Assembly (NCBI GenBank): GCA_030039815.1
Contig: JASHUW010000434.1
Coordinates: 1 to 6,512, forward strand
Direction of reading: 5' to 3'
Origin: Alphaproteobacteria bacterium
GTDB lineage: Bacteria > Pseudomonadota > Alphaproteobacteria > ATCC43930 > CGMCC-115725
DNA: 6,512 nucleotides
The notes under the pieces are model-generated. The model was not told the DNA's origin, searched no databases, and saw only the letters and a program-made list of their open reading frames with translations. Positions 1 through 5,776 of the stretch are shown here, in pieces (positions within the stretch are counted from its first letter, which is position 1; every line of letters starts with the position of its first letter). A program made the position numbers and the translations under genes.

Positions 1-1061
1 TGTCCGTTCCCGATCCGATCGGGTTGACCCGCTGGCTGCCGGCGCCGGCCAACGCGGTCGAATGGCCCTCGGTGGCGTGGCTGCCGGTTTCGGTCAATGT
101 GTTGTCGAACCCGCCGGTGGTCGCGTGGGCGCACTTTGCCGGAGTTCGGCTGACCGCGCCGTTTTTCGAGGAGCCTCTGCGCGGCGCGCTGAGCCGGCCG
201 TTCAACCGGGCGTTTCCCTATCGCACGACCCTCGACGATTTTGTCGAGCGCGCCGAGTTCGCCGACGCCCTCCAACCCAGCGGCTTCATCTTTCACATGT
301 CGCGCTGCGGTTCGACCCTTGTCTCGCAGATGCTGGCGGCGCTGCCGCAGAATATCGTCGTCTCCGAGGCGCCGCCGCTCGACGCCATCGTGCAGATGGC
401 CGGCCAGCCGACTGACCGGCCGCCCGCCGGCGCGATCCGCGCGTTGCGGGCGATGGTCGCGGCGCTAGGACGACGGCGGTTCGCCGAGGAGCGCGATTAC
501 GTGCTGAAGCTCGATTGCTGGCATACGCTGGCGCTGCCGCTGTTTCGTGCCGCTTTCCCGGACGTTCCCTGGGTCTTCCTCTACCGCGACCCGGTCGAGG
601 TGATGGTGTCGCAGATGCGTGCGCCCGGGGCGCAGGTCGTTCATGGCGCTCTGCCGCCGCAAATCTATGGGATCGACGGCGGTGAGGCGATGACGCGTGA
701 GGAACACTATGCGCGCGTGCTCGCGAAGACCTGCGCCGCGATTCTCGATCACTGGCACCTGGGCGGCGGGGTGGCAATCAATTACCGCGAGCTGCCGGAC
801 GCGGTGTGGACAAGGATCCTGCCGCATTTCGGGCTGCCCGACGGCCAGGGGGACCGCGCCGAGATGCGCCGCGCCGCGCGGCGAAGCGCCAAGGCGCCGC
901 GCGAGGCTTTCGTCAGCGACACGATCGCCAAGCAGAAGGAGGCGACGGCGCCGGTGCGTCAGGCCGTCGACCGTCATCTTGCCGACGTCTATCTGAGGCT
1001 GGAGGCGCTCGCGCCGATTGAAGTTTCCGCCCCGCGCGCCGCCGCGCGGGAGGTTTGTTAA
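1..1061 (+). CDS. Sulfotransferase family protein (5' end one base short)
   Basis: Predicted to transfer a sulfuryl group from PAPS to a hydroxyl on an unknown acceptor. Counting from the leucine codon at base 24, the PAPS 5'-phosphosulfate loop is SRCGSTL at residues 93-99, inside GFIFHMSRCGSTL. The 3'-phosphate site is FLYRDP at 185-190 with Ser196. A conserved-looking SEAPPLD follows the loop at 114-120. No signal peptide or membrane segment is evident, so it is probably cytoplasmic. The frame is open to the window edge. Bases 1-2 are TG in codon positions 2-3, so the codon starting one base before the window could be ATG or GTG, giving MSVPDPIG before that leucine and about 353 residues. 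I prefer this to the TTG at 24, which would also be possible. The DprE1-like gene follows after 23 bases. The sulfotransferase fold is secure by motif; the acceptor, and whether it works with the DprE pair, are guesses. Confidence 0.82.
   Translation, partial: SVPDPIGLTRWLPAPANAVEWPSVAWLPVSVNVLSNPPVVAWAHFAGVRLTAPFFEEPLRGALSRPFNRAFPYRTTLDDFVERAEFADALQPSGFIFHMSRCGSTLVSQMLAALPQNIVVSEAPPLDAIVQMAGQPTDRPPAGAIRALRAMVAALGRRRFAEERDYVLKLDCWHTLALPLFRAAFPDVPWVFLYRDPVEVMVSQMRAPGAQVVHGALPPQIYGIDGGEAMTREEHYARVLAKTCAAILDHWHLGGGVAINYRELPDAVWTRILPHFGLPDGQGDRAEMRRAARRSAKAPREAFVSDTIAKQKEATAPVRQAVDRHLADVYLRLEALAPIEVSAPRAAAREVC
1031..1050 (+). terminator. Possible weak terminator or attenuator hairpin
   Basis: CCCGCGCG (1031-1038) and CGCGCGGG (1043-1050) form a perfect eight-pair all-GC stem with a four-base loop. 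It lies in the last codons of the sulfotransferase gene and is followed by AGGTTTGTTA, a broken T-rich stretch. It could be a poor intrinsic terminator or an attenuator ahead of the DprE1-like gene. In DNA this GC-rich such stems also arise by chance, and the T tract is short and interrupted. Confidence 0.33.
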
Positions 1062-1084
1062 CCATATCGTCGTAGCGTTGCCCT

Positions 1085-2419
1085 GTGACGCGATTTGTGC
1101 CGAGCGACGATCTCGTGTCCTGGGGCCGCGTGCTCCGTGCGCGGCACGCGGTGGCGCGTCCGCATTGGCGTGACGAATTGCCGGCGCTTGTCGGCGAAGG
1201 CGCCGAAGCCGGCGGCAAGCTGCTCGCGATCGGATTGCGCCGATCCTACGGCGATAGCGGGCTCAATCCCGACGGCGCGGTCATCGACATGTCGGGCCTC
1301 GATCGCGCCGTCGCCTTCGACCCGGAGACGCGGATTTTGCGCGCCGAGGCCGGCATCTCGCTCGACGCGCTGCTCGCGATCCTCGTCCCGCGCGGCTTCT
1401 TCCTGCCGGTGACGCCGGGAACGCGTTTCGTGACGCTGGGCGGTGCGGTGGCCAACGACGTTCACGGCAAGAACCACCATCGCGCCGGCACGATCGGGCG
1501 CTGGGTGCGACGGCTCGGGCTGCTGCGCTCGGACGGTACGGCGGTCGAACTCGGCGCCGACGACAACACCGGCCTGTTCGCGGCAACGATCGGCGGGCTG
1601 GGGCTGACCGGCCTCATCGCCTGGGTCGAGATCGAGGCGATGCCGATCGCCAGCGCGATGATGGAGGTCGAAACCATCCCCTTCGCCTCGCTCGACGCGT
1701 TCTTCCCGCTCGCCGAGGAGAGCGACGGCGGGTTCGATTATACCGTCGCCTGGATCGATTGCCTGGCTGCGGGCGGTGCGCTGGGCCGCGGACTCTTCAG
1801 CCGCGCGCGCCACGCCGCGACCGGGCCCTTGGCGCCGCGAAAACAGCGCCGCGGGTCCAGCCTGCCCTTCGATCTGCCGGGGATTGCCCTCAACCAGCTG
1901 ACGGTCAGCGCCTTCAACGAGCTGTACTACCGCAACGGCCGGCGCAAGGCAGGGCGGACGGCCATGCCCTACGAGCCGTTCTTCTACCCTCTCGACCGGA
2001 TCGCCGGGTGGAATCGCATGTACGGCAGGCGCGGCCTCTACCAGTACCAGTCGGTGGTGCCGCCGGACGCCGCGCACGACGCAACCACGGCCATGCTGCG
2101 GGCGATCTCCGCGTCGGGGCAGGGGTCGTTCCTCGCGGTGCTGAAGACCTTCGGCGAGACGCCCTCGCCGGGCATGCTGTCGTTCCCGCGTTCCGGCACC
2201 ACGCTGGCGCTCGATTTCGCCAATCGCGGGGCGTCGACCTTGGCGCTCATGGAACGGCTCGACGCGATCGTCCGCGAGGCCGGTGGACGGCTCTATCCGG
2301 CGAAAGACGGCCGCGTCCCGGCCGCGATGTTTCGCGCCGGATATCCGAACTGGCAGGCGTTTGCCCGGCATGTCGATCCCGGCTTCTCCTCGAGCTTCTG
2401 GCGGAGGGTGAGCCAATGA
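1085..2419 (+). CDS. dprE1: DprE1-like FAD-dependent decaprenylphosphoryl-ribose 2'-oxidase
   Basis: Flavoprotein expected to oxidise the 2'-hydroxyl of a polyprenylphosphoryl-beta-D-ribose to the 2-keto intermediate, the first half of the epimerisation to the D-arabinose donor. It has 444 residues against about 461 in Mycobacterium tuberculosis. The FAD-binding half spans roughly residues 40-190, with RSYGD at 53-57, VTPGTR at 109-114, TLGGAVANDVHGKNHH at 117-132 and GGLGLTG at 170-176. By-eye alignment to the mycobacterial protein matches Tyr60 to Tyr55, His132 to His127, Trp230 to Trp223 and catalytic Lys418 to Lys407 (YPAKDGR). The residue at mycobacterial Cys387 is Ala375. The first glycine of the usual GxGRSYGD is followed by an unusual arginine (LRRSYGD). 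The start is GTG at 1085; an in-frame TAG at 1073-1075 and no other start codon between leave it as the longest choice, although no clear ribosome-binding site precedes it. It overlaps dprE2 by ATGA, indicating translational coupling. Family assignment is strong; the exact lipid substrate is inferred. Confidence 0.88.
   Translation: MTRFVPSDDLVSWGRVLRARHAVARPHWRDELPALVGEGAEAGGKLLAIGLRRSYGDSGLNPDGAVIDMSGLDRAVAFDPETRILRAEAGISLDALLAILVPRGFFLPVTPGTRFVTLGGAVANDVHGKNHHRAGTIGRWVRRLGLLRSDGTAVELGADDNTGLFAATIGGLGLTGLIAWVEIEAMPIASAMMEVETIPFASLDAFFPLAEESDGGFDYTVAWIDCLAAGGALGRGLFSRARHAATGPLAPRKQRRGSSLPFDLPGIALNQLTVSAFNELYYRNGRRKAGRTAMPYEPFFYPLDRIAGWNRMYGRRGLYQYQSVVPPDAAHDATTAMLRAISASGQGSFLAVLKTFGETPSPGMLSFPRSGTTLALDFANRGASTLALMERLDAIVREAGGRLYPAKDGRVPAAMFRAGYPNWQAFARHVDPGFSSSFWRRVSQ
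2403..2408 (+). promoter_or_regulatory. Ribosome-binding site of dprE2
   Basis: GGAGGG lies seven bases before the ATG at 2416, inside the last codons of the upstream gene. This near-perfect Shine-Dalgarno sequence fixes the dprE2 start and rules out the longer in-frame reading that would begin at 1759 within the DprE1-like gene. Confidence 0.85.
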
Positions 2420-3156
2420 AGGTCATCATCCTCGGCGCGACCTCGGCGATCGCCGAGGCGACCGCGCGGCTTTACGCCGGCGAGGGCGCGGAATTGCTGC
2501 TGGTCGCGCGCCAGCCCGAGCGCCTTGCGGCGATCGCCGCCGATTTGCGGCTGCGCGGCGCCGCGCGGGTCGAGACCGCGCTGCGCGACCTCGCCGACGA
2601 CGGCGATGTCGCCGAGGCCTTTGTCGGCTTTATCGCCGCGCTGGGCGGGATCGATCATGTGCTGCTCGCCTATGGCGTACTTGGCGACCAGAAAGCTGCA
2701 GAACGCGACCCGGCGACGGCGCGGGCGAGCCTCCGGATCAATTTCACCACGGCGGCCGCCTGGGCGCTGGTTGCCGCCGAGGCGCTGGAGCGGCAGGGGC
2801 ACGGGTCGTTGGTGGTGCTGGGTTCGGCCGCGGGCGATCGCGGCCGGCGCGTCAATTTCGTTTATGGCGCCGCCAAGGCCGGCCTCGCGACGCTGGTCGA
2901 GGGGGTCGCCCATCGCTTCGCGAACTCGGGTCCCCGCGCCGTGATCGTCAAGCCGGGGCCGGTCATCACGCCGATGACCGAGGGCTTTGCCAATCGCAAG
3001 GGCCTCATGTGGGCGAGCCCCGAAACCGTCGCCGCGGTCGTTCGCCGCGCCGCCGATCGCGGGGGACCGGTGGTCTACGCGCCGTGGTTCTGGCGCTGGA
3101 TCATGCTGGCGATCCGCCTCCTGCCCACCCCGATCTTCAACCGGCTGAATATCTGA
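2416..3156 (+). CDS. dprE2: DprE2-like SDR, 2-keto-arabinose-forming epimerase partner
   Basis: Short-chain dehydrogenase predicted to reduce the 2-keto product of DprE1 with NAD(P)H, giving polyprenylphosphoryl-beta-D-arabinose. It has 246 residues, close to the 254 of the mycobacterial enzyme. The Rossmann motif is GATSAIA at 7-13, an atypical form of TGxxxGxG that resembles GGTSEIG of mycobacterial DprE2. The catalytic set appears to be Asn109 (INF), Ser137, Tyr150 and Lys154. The stretches SAAGDRGRRVNFVYG (137-151) and a tail ending LLPTPIFNRLNI closely mirror the mycobacterial DprE2 (SAAGERVRRANFVYG; tail ending IPRSIFRKLPI), which separates it from generic SDRs. The hydrophobic C-terminal segment around 222-236 may help it sit at the inner membrane beside DprE1 and its lipid substrate. 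It starts by ATGA overlap with a good ribosome-binding site. Its stop abuts the stop of the opposing gene. Confidence 0.87.
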   Translation: MKVIILGATSAIAEATARLYAGEGAELLLVARQPERLAAIAADLRLRGAARVETALRDLADDGDVAEAFVGFIAALGGIDHVLLAYGVLGDQKAAERDPATARASLRINFTTAAAWALVAAEALERQGHGSLVVLGSAAGDRGRRVNFVYGAAKAGLATLVEGVAHRFANSGPRAVIVKPGPVITPMTEGFANRKGLMWASPETVAAVVRRAADRGGPVVYAPWFWRWIMLAIRLLPTPIFNRLNI

Positions 3157-3159
3157 TCA
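3154..3159. other. Abutting convergent stop codons forming TGATCA
   Basis: TGA at 3154-3156 ends dprE2 on the plus strand. TCA at 3157-3159 is the TGA of the minus-strand SDR. The two coding regions therefore meet with no intervening base, and the six bases form a perfect palindrome. There is no room for a terminator outside coding sequence, and I see no clear hairpin plus T tract on either side. Confidence 0.95.
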
Positions 3160-4014
3160 CAGCCCGACGAGATGCGCGCTTTCCTGCCACAGTGCCTCGG
3201 CGAGGCGCGCGTCGCCCGCCGCGGCGTCGGGCTCCGCGATCCGTTTGCCGACGACATAGGCGCCGTGAAACGGCGTCGGATCGGCGACGGTCGCGAGAAA
3301 GATCGAGGTCGCCGCGCCCTTGTCCGGGCCGGGCAGGAACAGCTTGGCGAGCCGCCAGCCGAGCCCGGCGATCGTTCCGGCCCGGTCGCCGATATCGGTG
3401 GCGATAACGCCGGGATGAAGGCAGGCCGCAACGACGACGGCGGGGTCGATGCGCTCTGCCAGCGCGCGGGTGAACAGGACGTTGGCGAGCTTCGAGCGGC
3501 CATAGGCCGAGAGCGGCGTCCAGTTCGTCGGATGGGTCAGCGTCGCCAGGTCGAGCCGCGCGCCGCGATGCGCCTGCGAGGCGACGGTGACGATCCGTGC
3601 CGGCTGGTCCTCTTGCGCCGAGGCTTTCAGGCGGTCGAGCAGCAAATTCGTCAGCAGGAAAGGCGCGAGATGGTTGACGGCGACGGTCACCTCGTAGCCC
3701 TCGGCCGAGACCGCGTAGCGGCGCGAAATCAGGCCGGCATTATTGACCAGCACGTCGATCCGCTCGCACCGCGCGAGCAAGTCGGCCGCGAGCGCGCGAA
3801 CCTCATCGAGGCTGGAAAAATCGGCGAGCGCGGTATCGAGCACGGCGCCGGGAACCCGTTCGGCGACGAACTTCCGGGCCGCCTCCATGCGCTGTGGATT
3901 GCGCCCGACCATGACGACCCGCATTCCGGCACGCGCGAGGCCGAGCGCGGTATGAAGCCCGATGCCGGCGCTCGCGCCGGTGATGATGGCGACCCGTGCG
4001 CCGCTAGCGCCCAT
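3157..4014 (-). CDS. Classical short-chain dehydrogenase/reductase, retinol dehydrogenase-like
   Basis: NAD(P)-dependent oxidoreductase of 285 residues, cytoplasmic, substrate unknown. The cofactor loop is TGASAGIG at 12-19, NNAG is at 91-94, and the catalytic tetrad is Asn114, Ser146, Tyr171 and Lys175 (YGRSK). Arg38 at the end of the second beta strand (VGRNP) favours NADPH, by family precedent. Features such as LNxxLDRLKAS after the VNHL motif, LHPG at 199-202 and an insertion between Ser146 and Tyr171 are typical of the retinol dehydrogenase/WWOX-like group, which in bacteria is used broadly for carbonyl or alcohol substrates. It starts at ATG 4014 and overlaps the end of the ModA-like gene by 11 bases, so it is probably translationally coupled to it; no strong ribosome-binding site is visible. 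It is clearly different from the DprE2-like SDR facing it and should not be read as part of that pathway. Confidence 0.85.
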   Translation of the reverse strand: MGASGARVAIITGASAGIGLHTALGLARAGMRVVMVGRNPQRMEAARKFVAERVPGAVLDTALADFSSLDEVRALAADLLARCERIDVLVNNAGLISRRYAVSAEGYEVTVAVNHLAPFLLTNLLLDRLKASAQEDQPARIVTVASQAHRGARLDLATLTHPTNWTPLSAYGRSKLANVLFTRALAERIDPAVVVAACLHPGVIATDIGDRAGTIAGLGWRLAKLFLPGPDKGAATSIFLATVADPTPFHGAYVVGKRIAEPDAAAGDARLAEALWQESAHLVGL

Positions 4015-4786
4015 CGTCGGGGACGAGGCCTTTCGACTTGACGACCGCCACGCCCGCCGGGCCCACGAGCAGCTTCACGAGCGCGATGCTCGCCTCGCGA
4101 TTGCCGCCTTTCGCCGGCAGACCGGCGGCGTAGGTCAGATCCGGGGTCTGCAACGGCTCGGGAATCGGCCCGACAATGTCGATGCCGGGAACGTTGGCCA
4201 GCTCGCTGATCGGCTGCAGGCCGATCTCGGCGTCGCCGTGGGCGATGGCTTCGCCTACCGCCGGCGGTGCGCCGGGCTTGCCGGAGACCAGTTTTGTCTT
4301 CGCCTTGATCTCGTCGGCGATGCCGAGATCGCGCATGACCTGCGCCATGTGAATGCCGCTGGTGCCGCCGCTCGCCGGGTCGGTGTAGGCGATCGATTTG
4401 GCGTCCAGCATTGCCCGCTTGAAGGCATCGACCGAGCTGATGTCGGGCTTCGGCGCGCCGGCGCGAACCGCGAGCGCCAGCGGCGAGCGGCCGATCACGA
4501 CGATGCTGCCAGGAACGATCGTTCCGGCGGTTTCGAGCTTCTGCAGCCGCGGCTTGGTCGCCACCGCGACATCGAAGGCCTCGCCCGCTTCCAGCCGCTT
4601 CTCGACATCGCCCGCGGTGCCGAAGGCGAAGGTGACGTGGTTTCCGGTACCGCCCTCGAACGGTGTGACCAGCTCCTGCAGCACCGAACGCATCGCCCCG
4701 GCGCTCAGCACCGTGATATCGGCGGCGACGGCGGGGGCGCCGCCGAGAACTAACGCCAGCGCGAGAGCGAGAAGAATGCGGCGCAT
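4004..4786 (-). CDS. Orphan ModA-like periplasmic substrate-binding protein
   Basis: Predicted exported solute-binding protein of the ModA/SBP_bac_11 type, 260 residues. Residues 1-22 form a signal peptide: positive start MRR, a leucine/alanine core, and an AVAA-D cleavage region. The mature protein begins ITVLSAGAM and has FGTAGDVEKRLEAGEAFDV at 55-73, a hinge-like crossing near SIAYTDPASGGTSG (131-144), and GDAEIGLQPISEL at 184-196, all in the order expected for the two-lobe ModA fold. No modB permease or modC ATPase adjoins it. By-eye alignment to Escherichia coli ModA puts Ala31, Ala58 and Pro192 where Ser12, Ser39 and Tyr170 contact molybdate, so the ligand may differ. It starts at ATG 4786, 15 bases after the nudC stop, with only a weak ribosome-binding site. 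Many alphaproteobacterial genomes carry such partnerless ModA-like proteins annotated as molybdate binders; I would call the ligand unknown. Confidence 0.82.
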   Translation of the reverse strand: MRRILLALALALVLGGAPAVAADITVLSAGAMRSVLQELVTPFEGGTGNHVTFAFGTAGDVEKRLEAGEAFDVAVATKPRLQKLETAGTIVPGSIVVIGRSPLALAVRAGAPKPDISSVDAFKRAMLDAKSIAYTDPASGGTSGIHMAQVMRDLGIADEIKAKTKLVSGKPGAPPAVGEAIAHGDAEIGLQPISELANVPGIDIVGPIPEPLQTPDLTYAAGLPAKGGNREASIALVKLLVGPAGVAVVKSKGLVPDDGR

Positions 4787-4801
4787 CGAAACGGGTCCCG
4801 C

Positions 4802-5737
4802 TCAAATCTCGTCGAGGCCGTTCGACCAGCGCCGGCACAAATGGTGGGCGATCGCCAGCGGTTGGGGGATCGATACCCTGCTCGGGTCGTCCTCGCCGCT
4901 GGCGGCGCGCGCGACCATCTCGCGGATTTCCGCGCGCTCGAACCAGCGTGCCTCGGCGATCTCCTCGGGGTCGATCGTGATGTCCTCGCTGATCCCCTCG
5001 GCGAGAAAGCCCATCATCAAGGTCGAGGGAAACGGCCACGGCTGCGCGGCGAGGTATTTGACCCGCCCGACCTTGACGCCGCTTTCCTCGCGCACCTCGC
5101 GCCGCACCGCCTCCTCCGGCGTCTCGCCCGGCTCCATGAACCCGGCGAGGCACGAGAAACGCTGCCCCGGCCGCCGCTTGTTGCGGCCCAAGAGCGCGCG
5201 CTCGCCGCGCACCACCAGCATGATCGTGACCGGATCGGAGCGCGGGTAATGGCTCGCCCGGCAATTCGGGCAGCGCCGCGTCCACCCGGCCGACGACACC
5301 GTGGTTGGCGAGCCGCATTGCGCGCAGTAGCCGTGCCGTGCGTGCCAATCGATCAGCGAGCGGGCCTCGGCGAGGATCGCCGCGTCGCCCGACGGCACCA
5401 GCGGCGCCAGCGCGCGCACATCGACATTCTCCGCGGTGGCGTTGGAGGCGCTGTCGGCGCCCGTCGCATCGACGGCGAAGTGGGCGCGGCCGTCATCGTC
5501 GAGGCCGAGAAAGATGCAGGTCGCGCCGCTCTCGATGCGCTCGCGCCAGGGTTCGAGCGGCTGCCATTCGAGCGCCGGGCTTTCCATGTCGTGGATCGCC
5601 GGCTTGAGGTCGTAGAGCGGCAGCGCGCGGCTCTCGGGCGCGGCGAGCAACGCGGCGATCCATTCCCTGTCGCGCCGGCGCTCGCTGACGCGGTCGAGCG
5701 GGTTGCCGGCAAAGCAATAAATGTCTTCCATGGGCAC
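4802..5737 (-). CDS. nudC: NAD+/NADH pyrophosphatase NudC (Nudix hydrolase)
   Basis: Hydrolyses NAD(H) to NMN(H) and AMP; members of the family also remove NAD caps from RNA 5' ends. It has 311 residues, longer than the 257 of Escherichia coli NudC but usual for alphaproteobacteria, the extra length being an N-terminal domain over about residues 1-125. A four-cysteine zinc site is present: Cys138, Cys141, Cys156, Cys159. HYPRSDPV follows at 163-170. The Nudix box runs from Gly199 to Val221, with catalytic REVREE at 213-218. QPWPFPST at 232-239 is the signature that marks NADH pyrophosphatases among Nudix enzymes. The start is uncertain: GTG at 5737 or, two codons later, ATG at 5731, and neither has an adjacent ribosome-binding site. 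It lies 39 bases after tolR and 15 before the ModA-like gene, in the place where tolA would usually be. No key residue is missing. Confidence 0.93.
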   Translation of the reverse strand: MPMEDIYCFAGNPLDRVSERRRDREWIAALLAAPESRALPLYDLKPAIHDMESPALEWQPLEPWRERIESGATCIFLGLDDDGRAHFAVDATGADSASNATAENVDVRALAPLVPSGDAAILAEARSLIDWHARHGYCAQCGSPTTVSSAGWTRRCPNCRASHYPRSDPVTIMLVVRGERALLGRNKRRPGQRFSCLAGFMEPGETPEEAVRREVREESGVKVGRVKYLAAQPWPFPSTLMMGFLAEGISEDITIDPEEIAEARWFERAEIREMVARAASGEDDPSRVSIPQPLAIAHHLCRRWSNGLDEI

Positions 5738-5740
5738 GAT

Positions 5741-5768
5741 GCTACCGCATTTCTCGCGATGCGATAGC
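5741..5768 (-). promoter_or_regulatory. Strand-specific RNA stem-loop before nudC
   Basis: On the plus strand GCTACCGCAT (5741-5750) and ATGCGATAGC (5759-5768) are inverted repeats with one mismatch. In RNA made from the minus strand the mismatch becomes a U-G wobble, giving ten continuous pairs and an eight-base loop, CGCGAGAA. The stem fills most of the tolR-nudC gap and ends three bases before the GTG at 5737. No U tract follows, so it is not a normal terminator. AGG (5771-5769) lies just upstream; folding the stem would bring it to about nine bases from the ATG at 5731. A translational or processing role is inference. Confidence 0.5.
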
Positions 5769-5776
5769 CCTGGGGA

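Noticed and set aside
24..26. TTG at base 24 as the start of the sulfotransferase
   Set aside because: The frame stays open to the left edge, and the codon beginning one base outside the window ends in TG, so ATG or GTG there is more likely. One more upstream base would decide it.
1058..2416. A 452-residue open frame on the minus strand covering the whole DprE1-like gene
   Set aside because: Its composition is rich in Arg, Gly and Pro with no recognisable motif, and the plus-strand frame carries an unbroken match to a known family. It is a shadow of high-GC third positions.
1759..3156. A longer 465-residue reading of the dprE2 frame starting at 1759
   Set aside because: Its first 219 codons run through the DprE1-like gene out of frame and look like shadow sequence. 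The ATG at 2416 has a strong ribosome-binding site and gives the normal DprE2 length.
2416..4014. The two SDR genes as one duplicated pair in a shared pathway
   Set aside because: They face each other, differ in cofactor loop (GATSAIA versus TGASAGIG), length and tail, and belong to separate SDR groups.
3172..4041. Plus-strand open frames opposite the minus-strand SDR, ModA-like and nudC genes, including 289 and 308 residue ones (3172-4041 and 4841-5767)
   Set aside because: No domain motif, shadow-like composition, and exact antisense position to well-supported genes.
3729..5348. A 539-residue minus-strand open frame spanning parts of the SDR, ModA-like and nudC genes
   Set aside because: It is arginine-rich and motif-free over most of its length and crosses three genes that have secure frames.
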